Positions 24,649 through 32,703 of a DNA stretch of 64,000 nucleotides are shown in pieces; positions within the stretch are counted from its first letter, which is position 1, and the number at the start of each line of letters is the position of its first letter. The translations under genes were made by a program, and so were the position numbers. Origin of the DNA: SIG480 sp045546975 (lineage in GTDB: Bacteria > Bacillota > Clostridia > Oscillospirales > JAAYXM01). The stretch spans positions 124,001 to 188,000 of the forward strand of contig JAZQDV010000010.1 in NCBI GenBank assembly GCA_045546975.1. Reading direction: 5' to 3'. The notes below the pieces were generated by a model. The model ran no database searches. It saw only the letters and a program-made list of their open reading frames with translations, and was not told the origin of the DNA.

Positions 24649-24996
24649 TTATACAATATGATTAAGTATATCTTGACAGACACTTTTGAAATTTCGATTT
24701 ACATCTAAATTTGAATATCTTAACACCTTTATTCCGAGTTCATTCAGATATAAATCTCGTTGTAAATCATTTTCTGTTCCATTTGATTCAAAATGCTGTG
24801 AACCGTCAAGCTCTATAACAAGCTTTGACGATGCGATGTAAAAATCGACTATATATTTACCTATCACTTTTTGTCTGTGCACAGTAACAGGTATATTTTT
24901 CAAGAAGTCATACCAGAGATGGCGTTCTTCTTTTGTCATATTCTTTCGTAAAGTTTTGGAGTTGTTTGTCAACTTTGAATTGCTTATTTTATTCAT
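24649..24996 (-). CDS. DUF559 (Vsr-like endonuclease fold) protein, copy 2
   Basis: 115 residues; a close paralog of the protein at 20992, with the same blocks L-R-K-N-M-T-K-E-E-R-H-L-W, K-Y-I-V-D-F-Y-I, V-I-E-L-D-G-S-Q-H and S-V-C-Q-D-I-L. Lies on the opposite strand to copy 1, yet the flanking repeats keep the same order and orientation (direct on the left, inverted then direct on the right). Likely a nuclease-fold protein carried with the repeats; activity untested. Confidence 0.87.
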   Translation of the reverse strand: MNKISNSKLTNNSKTLRKNMTKEERHLWYDFLKNIPVTVHRQKVIGKYIVDFYIASSKLVIELDGSQHFESNGTENDLQRDLYLNELGIKVLRYSNLDVNRNFKSVCQDILNHIV

Positions 24997-25016
24997 GTAT
25001 TCCTCGTTGTTTATTG

Positions 25017-25072
25017 CACCCTCATCAGTCTCGCTGTGCTCGACAGCTTCTCCCGGAGGGAGAAGCCTCTTT
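25017..25072 (-). repeat. Dispersed repeat copy R6a (inverted)
   Basis: Minus strand: AGGCTTCTCCCTCCGGGAG, AAGCTGTCGAGCACAGCGAG, ACTGATGAGGGTGC. Faces R5 across the DUF559 gene. Confidence 0.85.
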
Positions 25073-25080
25073 TACTCCCC

Positions 25081-25147
25081 AAAAGCCTTCTCCTTGAGGA
25101 GAAGGTGGGTTTTGCGAAGCAAAACTCGGATGAGGTGGAGATAGTGA
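25081..25147 (+). repeat. Dispersed repeat copy R6b (direct)
   Basis: AAAAGCCTTCTCCTTGAGG through AAAACTCGGATGAGGTGGAG, identical to R1 over most of its length. Adjacent to the 3' end of the AraC-type gene. Confidence 0.9.
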
Positions 25148-25179
25148 GGTGAAATTGATGAGGTGTAACAATTTTTCAC

Positions 25180-26013
25180 TTACTTATTTCTTCCCGATAA
25201 ATTCCTGAACTTAAGTGGAGAGATACCGTTCTGCTTCTTGAAAAGTCTTGAGTAGTATGCAGTACCGGAAAAGCCGCTCTTTTGGGAAATTTCCTCTATT
25301 GAGAGGCTTGTTGTAAGCAATAGGTCCTTTGACTGTTCAATTCGTCTTGTATTTATGTATTCGTTTACAGTACAGTTGAAGTGCGTTCGGAACAGCTTAT
25401 ATAAAAGAGTTTTTGAAACGTTTATCTTGCTTGAGATATACTGTATCGTAAGGTGATTTTCGATATTGCTGTTGATAAAGTCTATCGCCGCCTCAATGTT
25501 CTTATCAAAGCTTGGCTTCAGCATATTTTCAAGAAGAACATATTTCGATATCATAACTGCAATATTTGCGATGCTTGATATCTTCTCGCTGCAGTATAGC
25601 GGAAGCTCGGTATAGTATTTTTCCATATCATCCATATCAAGACCGAGCTTTGATATATATTCCTTAACCTTATCAAAGTCAGGCTCGGTTTTCATCTGCC
25701 CGAGGATAAGATACCCAAGAATCATATCACGGTGGAAAATCGGTACGGCAACGTCTACAAGACGCGCATGGCAAATATGAATCTCCATTTTTTTCGTGCG
25801 CGCACATTTGAGAAGCAAGCTCGTGTCCGATTCAAGACAGCACCGTTCTCCAACCTTTGTGCCGTGAATTGCAGCACAGTACTTATTGTGCGAAAAGTCA
25901 TTGAGATGCGTGGGGGAGAGGGAACTGTCAATAAAGTTTATATTAAGCCCCGTCGCATTTGAAAAGTCCGACAGCGCACGCTTTAATTTTTCCTGGTTAC
26001 AGTCAACAAACAT
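25180..26013 (-). CDS. AraC-family regulator with PocR sensory domain
   Basis: 277 residues; start at 26013 after AAAGGCGGTGG. N-terminal PocR domain (about 1-150): D-S-S-L-S-P-T-H, then Cys-containing K-Y-C-A-A-I-H, E-R-C-C-L-E-S-D and I-C-H-A-R-L-V-D-V-A-V-P-I, and L-G-Y-L-I-L-G-Q. C-terminal AraC double helix-turn-helix (about 180-275) with V-S-K-T-L-L-Y-K-L-F-R and I-S-Q-K-S-G-F-S-G-T-A-Y-Y-S-R-L-F-K-K. PocR domains bind small metabolites such as hydrocarbon derivatives. Divergent from the glycosidase-like gene, which it probably controls. Confidence 0.92.
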   Translation of the reverse strand: MFVDCNQEKLKRALSDFSNATGLNINFIDSSLSPTHLNDFSHNKYCAAIHGTKVGERCCLESDTSLLLKCARTKKMEIHICHARLVDVAVPIFHRDMILGYLILGQMKTEPDFDKVKEYISKLGLDMDDMEKYYTELPLYCSEKISSIANIAVMISKYVLLENMLKPSFDKNIEAAIDFINSNIENHLTIQYISSKINVSKTLLYKLFRTHFNCTVNEYINTRRIEQSKDLLLTTSLSIEEISQKSGFSGTAYYSRLFKKQNGISPLKFRNLSGRNK

Positions 26014-26117
26014 ATATCCACCGCCTTTATATTTAAGATACCACACATCAAAGCTTAAATCAACATTTTTATCACGAAAAAATGGAATATAGTGCAAAAA
26101 ATGTGGAAGATAATGTA

Positions 26118-26145
26118 TTGCTTTTATTGTCAAATAAAGTACAAT
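26118..26145 (+). promoter_or_regulatory. Promoter of the glycosidase-like gene
   Basis: TTGCTT (26118-26123), 16-base spacer, TACAAT (26140-26145), in the 160 bp between the divergent AraC-type regulator and its likely target. Confidence 0.55.
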
Positions 26146-26173
26146 TAAAGGTATAAAGGAGGCGTGTGCCGAT

Positions 26174-27904
26174 ATGAAATTTTTCCACGTTTACAACGAA
26201 AAGTACTTTGACGGCCTTGTGAAAAACAACCTCATAAATGAGGACACAGGCTTTAAGATTCAGCATATATTCTCAATGCCGGATGAGCTTAAGTTCAATA
26301 AGTTCGCGGCAAAGGGGACAAAGCTCCACAGCATTATAAAAGAAGGCAAAATTCCGTTCTATGTCGACCGTATCTCAGGCGGTTGCACCTATCACGAATA
26401 TACCTTTGATAAAGACCTCATCCGTGAGTATGAGAATATTCTCGGCAAGTGGTTTTTGGGATTTCAGATTCATGAGAGTGCAAGCAATGTTCATCACGAA
26501 TGGCGAATAATCAAGGATAGACTCAAAGGGCAGACTGGCCCGTTTGATGTTCAGTTCTTAAAAGAGAATATTATGAGTGACTTTGCGACTCTTCCGGATG
26601 GTACCCTTCTTCCCGATCTCGGACATTTCAGTATAGAAGAGATTGCAAAGCTTAAGTATCCTATGAGTCCCGAGGAGCTTATGGAGCAGATGAAACAGCT
26701 CTACAAAATGCGAATGGAGCAGACTCTCGGACATCTTCTTCCGGTCGATAGCTACTATCTCGCAACAAAGCTCGATGACAAGCTCGGCATGAAGACCTTT
26801 ATGCCTGAGGTTGGTTGCCAGATAGGCCAGATGCGTGTTGCAGTTGCTCTCGCGCGCGGTATGGCAGAAAACAGAAATAAGATGTGGGGTACATACTACG
26901 AGACATGGATGAGCTCACATAAATACGGCTTCACAATGCCGTGCTTCAACACAGAACCGGGCAACGAGTGGTATCTCCCGCAGGATCAGCATCCTGACGA
27001 TTTTTCAACCTACGGCGAAAACGGCGGAAGCTCACGACTTCTCCAGAAGAGAATTTACTACTATTCACTTATGTCAGGTGCAGATTACCTCGGCGAGGAA
27101 TGGGGTCTTAATTGCAGTTACAAGGAAATGCACGGCGACTTTGAGCTTTCCGATTACGGTCTTGCAAAGAAGGATTTTATCGACTTTGCGCGTGAGCACA
27201 AGACCGTAAAGGCACATATTCCGTTTGCTATCGTTCTTCCGCTTGAGTATGAAACTGTTCAGATTGACTGGCGCGGCACTCCGTATAAGATTGGCGTTCC
27301 GCGTGAGAATTATCTTGGGTATAAGCTCGATGATGTAAGACGTGCGCGTATCGGTCACATTGAAGATGTTATCAAGCTCTTCCTCGGCGACAGACAGAAG
27401 GAGTACGGCAACGAAGGCCACGTTATGGAAAACTCACGTTTCGGTGACCTCTTCGACATCATCTACGCTGACGAGTCAGATGAGGTACTCGGAAAATACG
27501 AGGCACTCATCGATGCAAGCGTTGACGGTGATTTTGCAAAAGCTAAGGGCGGAAAGTTCCGCGTATTTGACGGCAGAGATCTCGAAAAGCTCGAAAACGA
27601 TATCAAGGCTCTTGCAATGGAGATTCTCCCCGTATATGTTGATGACCTCCATTGGCTCATTTCAAAAGACGCTGAGGGCAGACGTTACCTCTCTATTTTC
27701 AACAACGAGGGTAACATACGCGACTTTATGATAGGCAACACTATCGACCACGAGGCAGACCGCAGAGTAAAGGTAAGCTTCAAGGATTCCGCAAACCTTA
27801 ATCTTGTGAAGTACGGTAACGACGAAATCAAGGTTGAAAAGGTTGACGACAAGACATACTACGTCACAGTTCCTGCAACTGCATACGCAATATTTGAGTA
27901 TTAA
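26174..27904 (+). CDS. Uncharacterised glycoside-hydrolase-like protein
   Basis: 576 residues, no signal peptide, so cytosolic. The sequence is rich in aromatic and acidic residues like (beta/alpha)8 glycosidases: F-M-P-E-V-G-C-Q-I-G near 212, G-T-Y-Y-E-T-W near 242, N-T-E-P-G-N-E-W near 257 and Y-L-G-E-E-W-G-L near 305; the Glu residues are candidates for catalysis. The C-terminal ~90 residues look like a beta-sandwich (R-Y-L-S-I-F-N-N-E-G, ending A-T-A-Y-A-I-F-E-Y). I cannot assign a GH family. AGGAGG lies 11 bases before the start. Control by the divergent PocR/AraC protein is inferred. Confidence 0.6.
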   Translation: MKFFHVYNEKYFDGLVKNNLINEDTGFKIQHIFSMPDELKFNKFAAKGTKLHSIIKEGKIPFYVDRISGGCTYHEYTFDKDLIREYENILGKWFLGFQIHESASNVHHEWRIIKDRLKGQTGPFDVQFLKENIMSDFATLPDGTLLPDLGHFSIEEIAKLKYPMSPEELMEQMKQLYKMRMEQTLGHLLPVDSYYLATKLDDKLGMKTFMPEVGCQIGQMRVAVALARGMAENRNKMWGTYYETWMSSHKYGFTMPCFNTEPGNEWYLPQDQHPDDFSTYGENGGSSRLLQKRIYYYSLMSGADYLGEEWGLNCSYKEMHGDFELSDYGLAKKDFIDFAREHKTVKAHIPFAIVLPLEYETVQIDWRGTPYKIGVPRENYLGYKLDDVRRARIGHIEDVIKLFLGDRQKEYGNEGHVMENSRFGDLFDIIYADESDEVLGKYEALIDASVDGDFAKAKGGKFRVFDGRDLEKLENDIKALAMEILPVYVDDLHWLISKDAEGRRYLSIFNNEGNIRDFMIGNTIDHEADRRVKVSFKDSANLNLVKYGNDEIKVEKVDDKTYYVTVPATAYAIFEY

Positions 27905-27938
27905 TATAAAAGCCTCACATTGAAGCAGAGGAGAGAAC

Positions 27939-27968
27939 AAAAAGCCTTCTCCTTGAGGTAGTGAAGCC
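27939..27968 (+). repeat. Truncated dispersed repeat copy R7
   Basis: AAAAAGCCTTCTCCTTGAGG then TAGTGAAGC; only the left half of the repeat is present and it joins the same TAGTG sequence seen inside R3b. Confidence 0.75.
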
Positions 27969-27971
27969 CGT

Positions 27972-28026
27972 AACACAACAAAAACACCGCCTGTACAATG
28001 TACAGGCGGGGTTTTTTGTTGTGTTC
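27972..28026. terminator. Bidirectional terminator before the Na/Pi transporter stop
   Basis: Long stem AACACAACAAAAACACCGCC / GGCGGGGTTTTTTGTTGTGTT with inner GTACAATGTAC; serves the convergent glycosidase-like and transporter genes. Confidence 0.9.
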
Positions 28027-28028
28027 GA

Positions 28029-29828
28029 TTAAAGTTCTACGTTTTCAAGCGCTACAAGGTACTGTGCGCGGCGCATTTCCTGCTCTGCCATATAAGAGCT
28101 ATCTCCTGATGTATGGAGCTCTGTGAGGTATCTGTGGTGGTTTTTCATTATCTCTGCATTGTTGCGGCCGAGGAACTGCAATGCTATGCTTGAACACTGG
28201 TCAGCTGTACGCTCGAGATGTGTAAGTGCTTCAAGGAAAACGAGACCCGAATCTACAACGCAAACGCCCTGACGGAGTCTTGTTGCGTGGCGGTTACGGA
28301 GAATGAGAACCATATCGTCAATAACCTCTTCAAGCGGCTCGATGCGGCGTGCGGATTCCTGGCTGTCGTTTTCAAGAGCATCAACCGTGAGGCGAAGAAT
28401 CTCAAGAATTGCATCACCCATAATTTTGAGCTCTTTCTTTGCGCTGTCAGAGAAGTTGTGGTTGTTCTCCTTGATTTTCACCGCAAGCTCGTCAAAGTTT
28501 GTTGCGTAGTCGCCGATACGCTCAACATCAGGAATACACTGCATAAGCATATTGAGGTGGCGGTTTTCGGCATCAGAATCGATGTTGTGCGAAAGCTCGA
28601 TGAGGTAGTTGTCCGCAGAGTCTGCAAACGAGTCGAGACGTGCTTCGCACTGCGCGATTGTTGCTGAAACCTCAGGGTCATAGTTTACAAGCTGACCAAG
28701 GCTTAATGAGATATTGTCGCGCGCTGCCTTTGCCATTGAAACAAGCGCCTTATTAACTCCTTCAAGAGCAACGGGCGGGGAAATCATAAGCTTCGGGTCA
28801 AGATATGCAAGCTCGGGGTATCTGTCTTCTTCAACTTTATCATCTTTGACAAGCTTGCAAGAGAGTTTGACGAGAAGGCTTGTAAACGGAAGGAGAAGTA
28901 CTGCGGTAATGAGGTTGAAGACTGTCTGGAAGTTTGCGATAACACCGCTGTCTGCCGTGCTTGTCCACAAATCGCCGAATGCTCCGAAGCGTCTGAGAAT
29001 CGTAAGCGCTATCATAAATACGATAGTACCGATTGTGTTGAAGATGATATGAACAACGCCCGTTCTCTTTGCATCTTTTCCTGTACCGATAGAACAAACA
29101 AGAGCAGTTGTTACGCAGGTACCGAGGTTGATACCCATGATTATCGGGTAGATAAGGTCAAATGTCATGGTGTCGGTAGATGAGAGCGCCTGAAGAATAC
29201 CGACAACCGCAGAAGAACTCTGGATAATAACAGTGAAAACAAGACCGACAAGAATACCGACGACGGGAAGTTCGCGGAAGTAATTGATGATATCAAGGAA
29301 AATCTGAGAGTCTGCAAGGGGCTTAACGGCGTTTGTCATAGTCATAAGACCTGTAAAGAGAATACCAAAGCCAAGTGCAATCATACCGACGTTCTTTGAG
29401 TTGCCGCGCTTTATAAACATAATAAGGATTATGCCGATTACAAGAGCGATAGGTGCAAGTGTGTCGGGCTTGAAAAACTCAAGAATCATATTTCCTGAAG
29501 AATCAATATCCATAAGACGGATAATCTGTGCGGTCACCGTCGTACCGATGTTTGCACCCATAACAATGCTTGCTGCCTGACGGAGGTTAAGAACGCCTGC
29601 GCCGATAAGACCGACGGTAAGAACGATTGTTGCGGTAGAACTCTGGATAATGGCGGTTACAAGCGTACCGGTAAGAAGACCGAGGAAAATATTGTGTGTA
29701 AGTTTTCCGAGGACGTTCTTCAGCGTAGCACCTGAGCCGTGTTTTAAGCCGTCACCCATGATTTCCATTCCGTAGAGGAACATTGCAAGACCGCCGAGTA
29801 CGGTAACTATTGTGAGAAACGTGTTCAT
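28029..29828 (-). CDS. Na/Pi cotransporter family protein with PhoU domain
   Basis: 599 residues. The N-terminal ~310 residues hold two inverted transport repeats, each with the Q-S-S signature: T-A-I-I-Q-S-S-T-A-T (about 58-67) and T-V-I-I-Q-S-S-S-A-V (about 200-209), plus G-A-N-I-G-T-T-V-T and G-I-N-L-G-T-C-V-T. The C-terminal ~230 residues form a helical PhoU-like domain (R-L-D-S-F-A-D, V-E-R-I-G-D-Y-A). Imports phosphate with sodium, or exports Pi in some homologs; PhoU domain probably regulates it. Single-gene unit. Confidence 0.93.
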   Translation of the reverse strand: MNTFLTIVTVLGGLAMFLYGMEIMGDGLKHGSGATLKNVLGKLTHNIFLGLLTGTLVTAIIQSSTATIVLTVGLIGAGVLNLRQAASIVMGANIGTTVTAQIIRLMDIDSSGNMILEFFKPDTLAPIALVIGIILIMFIKRGNSKNVGMIALGFGILFTGLMTMTNAVKPLADSQIFLDIINYFRELPVVGILVGLVFTVIIQSSSAVVGILQALSSTDTMTFDLIYPIIMGINLGTCVTTALVCSIGTGKDAKRTGVVHIIFNTIGTIVFMIALTILRRFGAFGDLWTSTADSGVIANFQTVFNLITAVLLLPFTSLLVKLSCKLVKDDKVEEDRYPELAYLDPKLMISPPVALEGVNKALVSMAKAARDNISLSLGQLVNYDPEVSATIAQCEARLDSFADSADNYLIELSHNIDSDAENRHLNMLMQCIPDVERIGDYATNFDELAVKIKENNHNFSDSAKKELKIMGDAILEILRLTVDALENDSQESARRIEPLEEVIDDMVLILRNRHATRLRQGVCVVDSGLVFLEALTHLERTADQCSSIALQFLGRNNAEIMKNHHRYLTELHTSGDSSYMAEQEMRRAQYLVALENVEL

Positions 29829-29920
29829 ATGATATTACTCCTGTTAGTTTCAAAATTTCCCAAATAAATTATAGTTTATTTATTTGCAAATTTCAATAGT
29901 TTTGTTGCATTTTTTTGGTA

Positions 29921-29948
29921 TTGATATATTTCTGTAATGTGGTATACT
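29921..29948 (+). promoter_or_regulatory. Promoter of the barrel-protein gene at 29977
   Basis: TTGATA (29921-29926), 16-base spacer, TATACT (29943-29948); CTGGAGG ribosome site follows. Confidence 0.65.
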
Positions 29949-29976
29949 TTAAGAAAAAACTTCTGGAGGCTGCACC

Positions 29977-31038
29977 ATGAAAGACCAACTTATAAAAGGA
30001 GTTGCATACCACGGCAACCGTATGCTTACACATGTCCGCGAGGATATGCAGGATCTTGCAGTAAGCGGATTCAACTCCGTTCTTCATATGTTTACCCATA
30101 ACGACTGGGACAGACATAAGAACGTCATGAAAGAGATTTTTGAAATCAGTACATACTACGGACTCGATGTCTGGGTTGATAACTGGGGACTCGGTGGCCC
30201 TCCGGGAGAGAAGTCGCATTTTCTTTCGTATCATCCCGAGGCACATCAGGTGCTTTCCAACGGCAAAATAAGCCCTGTTCGCGTCTGCTTTAACCACCCT
30301 GAGTACGTTGATTTTACAAAGAAGTGGATAGATACAGTCTATGAGGCCGGAGCAAGAAAGATTTTCTGGGACGAGCCGCACATGCAGGATGTCGAGGAAA
30401 ACGGCGAGAGATATTGGAGTTGTCGCTGTGAAAACTGCCAGAAGCTCTTTGAAGAGCGCTACAATATGCCAATGCCTACGATTATCACTCCTGAGGTTGA
30501 TGAGTTCCGAAAGTGGACTATAACAAACTACTTCCAGACTGTTGCGTCATACGCAAAGGAGAAGGGAATGTATAACTCCATTTGCGTTATGTTCAGCGAC
30601 AATCAGGGCGATGCAAACTTCGGAGTTGATATTGACAGCATCTGTTCAACTCCCGCGCTTGACAACATCGGCTCTGACCCGTACTGGCGCGAGACTGAAG
30701 CGGATACGTACGAGGGTATCTATAAGATTGTTTACAACAAGTCCAAGCATAATATGGATGCCTGCGAAAAGTTTGATAAGGATCACAACCTTTGGATAAA
30801 GACATTCAGTAACCATGTAGGAACAGAAGAAAAGATTCTCGCTGCGGCAGACGCTATCTACGATAGCGGCGCGCGTACAATTTTTGCATGGGGATACCGC
30901 GGCTCGGATGCGAACGACTATCGCTCGCATGCTCCTGACCGCACATGGTACGCAACAAAGGCGGCGTTTGAAAGAATTTCCGAACGCCACCGCAATATGC
31001 TTCGTGAGGAAGCAAGAAAGAATCTTGGAATTAAATAA
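29977..31038 (+). CDS. Uncharacterised TIM-barrel, glycosidase-like protein
   Basis: 353 residues, cytosolic. Repeated beta-strand/acidic patterns suggest a TIM barrel: G-F-N-S-V-L-H-M-F near residue 30, G-L-D-V-W-V-D-N-W-G near 65, K-I-F-W-D-E-P-H-M-Q near 130 (Asp/Glu candidates), and a C-x-C-x-x-C cluster W-S-C-R-C-E-N-C-Q at about 148-156. The end has T-I-F-A-W-G-Y-R-G. Hydrolase of carbohydrate is a reasonable guess, no family assigned. Monocistronic with own promoter and terminator. Confidence 0.55.
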   Translation: MKDQLIKGVAYHGNRMLTHVREDMQDLAVSGFNSVLHMFTHNDWDRHKNVMKEIFEISTYYGLDVWVDNWGLGGPPGEKSHFLSYHPEAHQVLSNGKISPVRVCFNHPEYVDFTKKWIDTVYEAGARKIFWDEPHMQDVEENGERYWSCRCENCQKLFEERYNMPMPTIITPEVDEFRKWTITNYFQTVASYAKEKGMYNSICVMFSDNQGDANFGVDIDSICSTPALDNIGSDPYWRETEADTYEGIYKIVYNKSKHNMDACEKFDKDHNLWIKTFSNHVGTEEKILAAADAIYDSGARTIFAWGYRGSDANDYRSHAPDRTWYATKAAFERISERHRNMLREEARKNLGIK

Positions 31039-31043
31039 AAAGA

Positions 31044-31075
31044 AAAAGAGAGTATCGGGAGATACTCTCTTTTTT
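31044..31075 (+). terminator. Terminator of the 29977 gene
   Basis: Stem AGAGAGTATC / GATACTCTCT with GGGA loop, followed by six T. Confidence 0.88.
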
Positions 31076-31116
31076 ACGCTCGTACCCTCTTAGAGTTCAA
31101 GTCTACCTTATAACAA

Positions 31117-31154
31117 AATTGAAGGAGCACATACAAAAGTATGCACTCCTTCAA
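31117..31154 (-). terminator. Terminator of tRNA-Leu
   Basis: On the minus strand TTGAAGGAG...CTCCTTCAA with an inner imperfect TGCATAC/GTATGTG part and then TTTTGTT, directly after the tRNA 3' CCA. Confidence 0.8.
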
Positions 31155-31240
31155 TGGTGCCGGCGGTGGGACTTGAACCCACACGGTGTCGCCACCAACG
31201 GATTTTGAGTCCGTCACGTCTGCCATTCCATCACGCCGGC
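31155..31240 (-). tRNA. tRNA-Leu (CAA)
   Basis: Minus strand: acceptor GCCGGCG pairs with CGCCGGC; anticodon stem ACGGA/TCCGT around CTCAAAA, anticodon CAA (reads UUG); long class II variable arm (TGGTGGCGACACCG region); T loop GTTCAAGTC; CCA is encoded (31155-31157). Confidence 0.96.
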
Positions 31241-31317
31241 ATGGAACTTTTTTATTATACACTATCGCGGAAGTTTTGACAAGTCTCTTTTGTAATTATT
31301 TTGAAACATCGCTCTCC

Positions 31318-31346
31318 TTGACTTCGACATAAATATATGTGATAAT
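31318..31346 (+). promoter_or_regulatory. Promoter of smpB
   Basis: TTGACT (31318-31323), 17-base spacer, GATAAT (31341-31346), 35 bases before the GTG start. Confidence 0.65.
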
Positions 31347-31381
31347 ATTTATAATTGACAGAGAAAAGAGGTGTCGGCACA

Positions 31382-31843
31382 GTGGAAAAAACCATCCGTC
31401 AGCTTGCAAAAAACCGCAAAGCCTGGCATGATTACAATATTGAAGATTCATTTGAAGCAGGTATATCCCTGTGCGGAACCGAAGTTAAGTCACTTCGTCT
31501 TGGCGCGGTTAACTTAAAGGATTCGTTCTGCTCGGTAAAGGACGGTGAGCTCATAGTTCACGGTATGCACATAAGCCCGTATGAAAAGGGAAACATTTTC
31601 AACCGTGAGCCACTCCGCAAGAGAAAACTTCTTATGCACAAGTCTGAGATACGCAGGCTTGCCGCCGCGCAAGCTCAGGAAGGATATACCATTATCCCAC
31701 TTTCGGTATACCTCAAGGGTTCGCTTGTCAAAGTTCAGGTGGGTCTTGCAAAGGGTAAAAAAATTCACGATAAGCGCGATGCCGCCGCTGCACGCGATGC
31801 GAAGCGTGAGATGGATCGTGCACTCAAAGAACAGAACAGATAA
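31382..31843 (+). CDS. smpB: SsrA-binding protein SmpB
   Basis: Binds tmRNA and brings it to stalled ribosomes. 153 residues from a GTG start at 31382, preceded by AGAGGTGT. Family motifs: L-A-K-N-R-K-A-W-H-D-Y, then E-A-G-I-S-L-C-G-T-E-V-K-S-L-R, and the C-terminal basic tail with G-L-A-K-G-K-K-I-H-D-K-R (about 117-128), followed by a helix that reads the mRNA channel. Its partner RNA ssrA lies 850 bp downstream, separated only by the esterase gene. Confidence 0.97.
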   Translation: MEKTIRQLAKNRKAWHDYNIEDSFEAGISLCGTEVKSLRLGAVNLKDSFCSVKDGELIVHGMHISPYEKGNIFNREPLRKRKLLMHKSEIRRLAAAQAQEGYTIIPLSVYLKGSLVKVQVGLAKGKKIHDKRDAAAARDAKREMDRALKEQNR

Positions 31844-31854
31844 CGAGGGTTTTT

Positions 31855-32703
31855 ATGATTTACGAAAAGATATTCTTAAAAGACGTTTTTGAAAATATCA
31901 ATACGGAAGCAACACTCACAGTTTATGCACATGAGAAAATGCCCGAGCTGAGAGAAGGGAAGCCGCGTGCAGGTATAGTCATCTGTCCGGGTGGCGGATA
32001 TTACGCTGTGTCACCGCGTGAGGCAGAGCCTATCGCGATGGCATTTTATAACAGGGGTTATAATGCCTTTGTCCTGAGGTATTCTACGAAAGATTTTAAT
32101 AGTGAGGAGTATCCAACTCAGCTTTTGGAAATCTCGGCAGCTATTGCATATACAAGAAGAAACAGCGAATACTATAACACAAAGAAGGATACCATTGCTG
32201 TTTGCGGGTTTTCTGCAGGAGGGCACCTTGCCGGAATGTCGGCAACACTCTGGCAGGAAGATATCATAACCCAGAAACTCGGAATTGAGTACGGCGAAAA
32301 TAAACCGAACGGGCTTATTTTAGCTTATCCTGTAATAACGAGCGGCGAGTTTGCACACAGAGGCTCTTTTGTCAACCTCGCGGGAGACGATGCGGATGAA
32401 ACGCTTTTACACAAGCTATCGCTTGAAAATTCAGTAGGGGAGCATACTCCGCCAACATTTATATGGCACACGCTCAATGACGGTACCGTTCCGTCTGAGA
32501 ATTCGTTCCTTTTTGCGAATGCGCTGAAAAGAAACGGTGTTCCTTTTGAAATGCACATATATCCCGACGGCTGTCACGGTCTTGCACTCGCAACGCTTGA
32601 AACGAATCAGGTGAGCGGTGATACGGTAAATCCGCATGTCGCGTCTTGGATGGATTTATGCCTTGCGTGGTTTGCGAGATATATAGATAACGAGGGGGCG
32701 TAA
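31855..32703 (+). CDS. Alpha/beta hydrolase, acetyl-esterase-like
   Basis: 282 residues. Oxyanion region C-P-G-G-G-Y (about 44-49), nucleophile G-F-S-A-G-G-H (Ser about 120), Asp in H-T-L-N-D-G-T-V-P (about 206) and His in D-G-C-H-G-L (about 242): a complete catalytic triad of the BD-FAE/xylan-acetylesterase-like group. No signal peptide. Lies 11 bp after smpB. Its last three codons and stop overlap the first ten bases of the ssrA RNA gene. Possible substrates are acetylated sugars; not provable here. Confidence 0.87.
   Translation: MIYEKIFLKDVFENINTEATLTVYAHEKMPELREGKPRAGIVICPGGGYYAVSPREAEPIAMAFYNRGYNAFVLRYSTKDFNSEEYPTQLLEISAAIAYTRRNSEYYNTKKDTIAVCGFSAGGHLAGMSATLWQEDIITQKLGIEYGENKPNGLILAYPVITSGEFAHRGSFVNLAGDDADETLLHKLSLENSVGEHTPPTFIWHTLNDGTVPSENSFLFANALKRNGVPFEMHIYPDGCHGLALATLETNQVSGDTVNPHVASWMDLCLAWFARYIDNEGA

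Noticed and set aside
18670..27968. The repeats as a CRISPR array
   Set aside because: Spacing is irregular (hundreds to thousands of bases), copies vary, occur in both orientations, and no cas genes are present.
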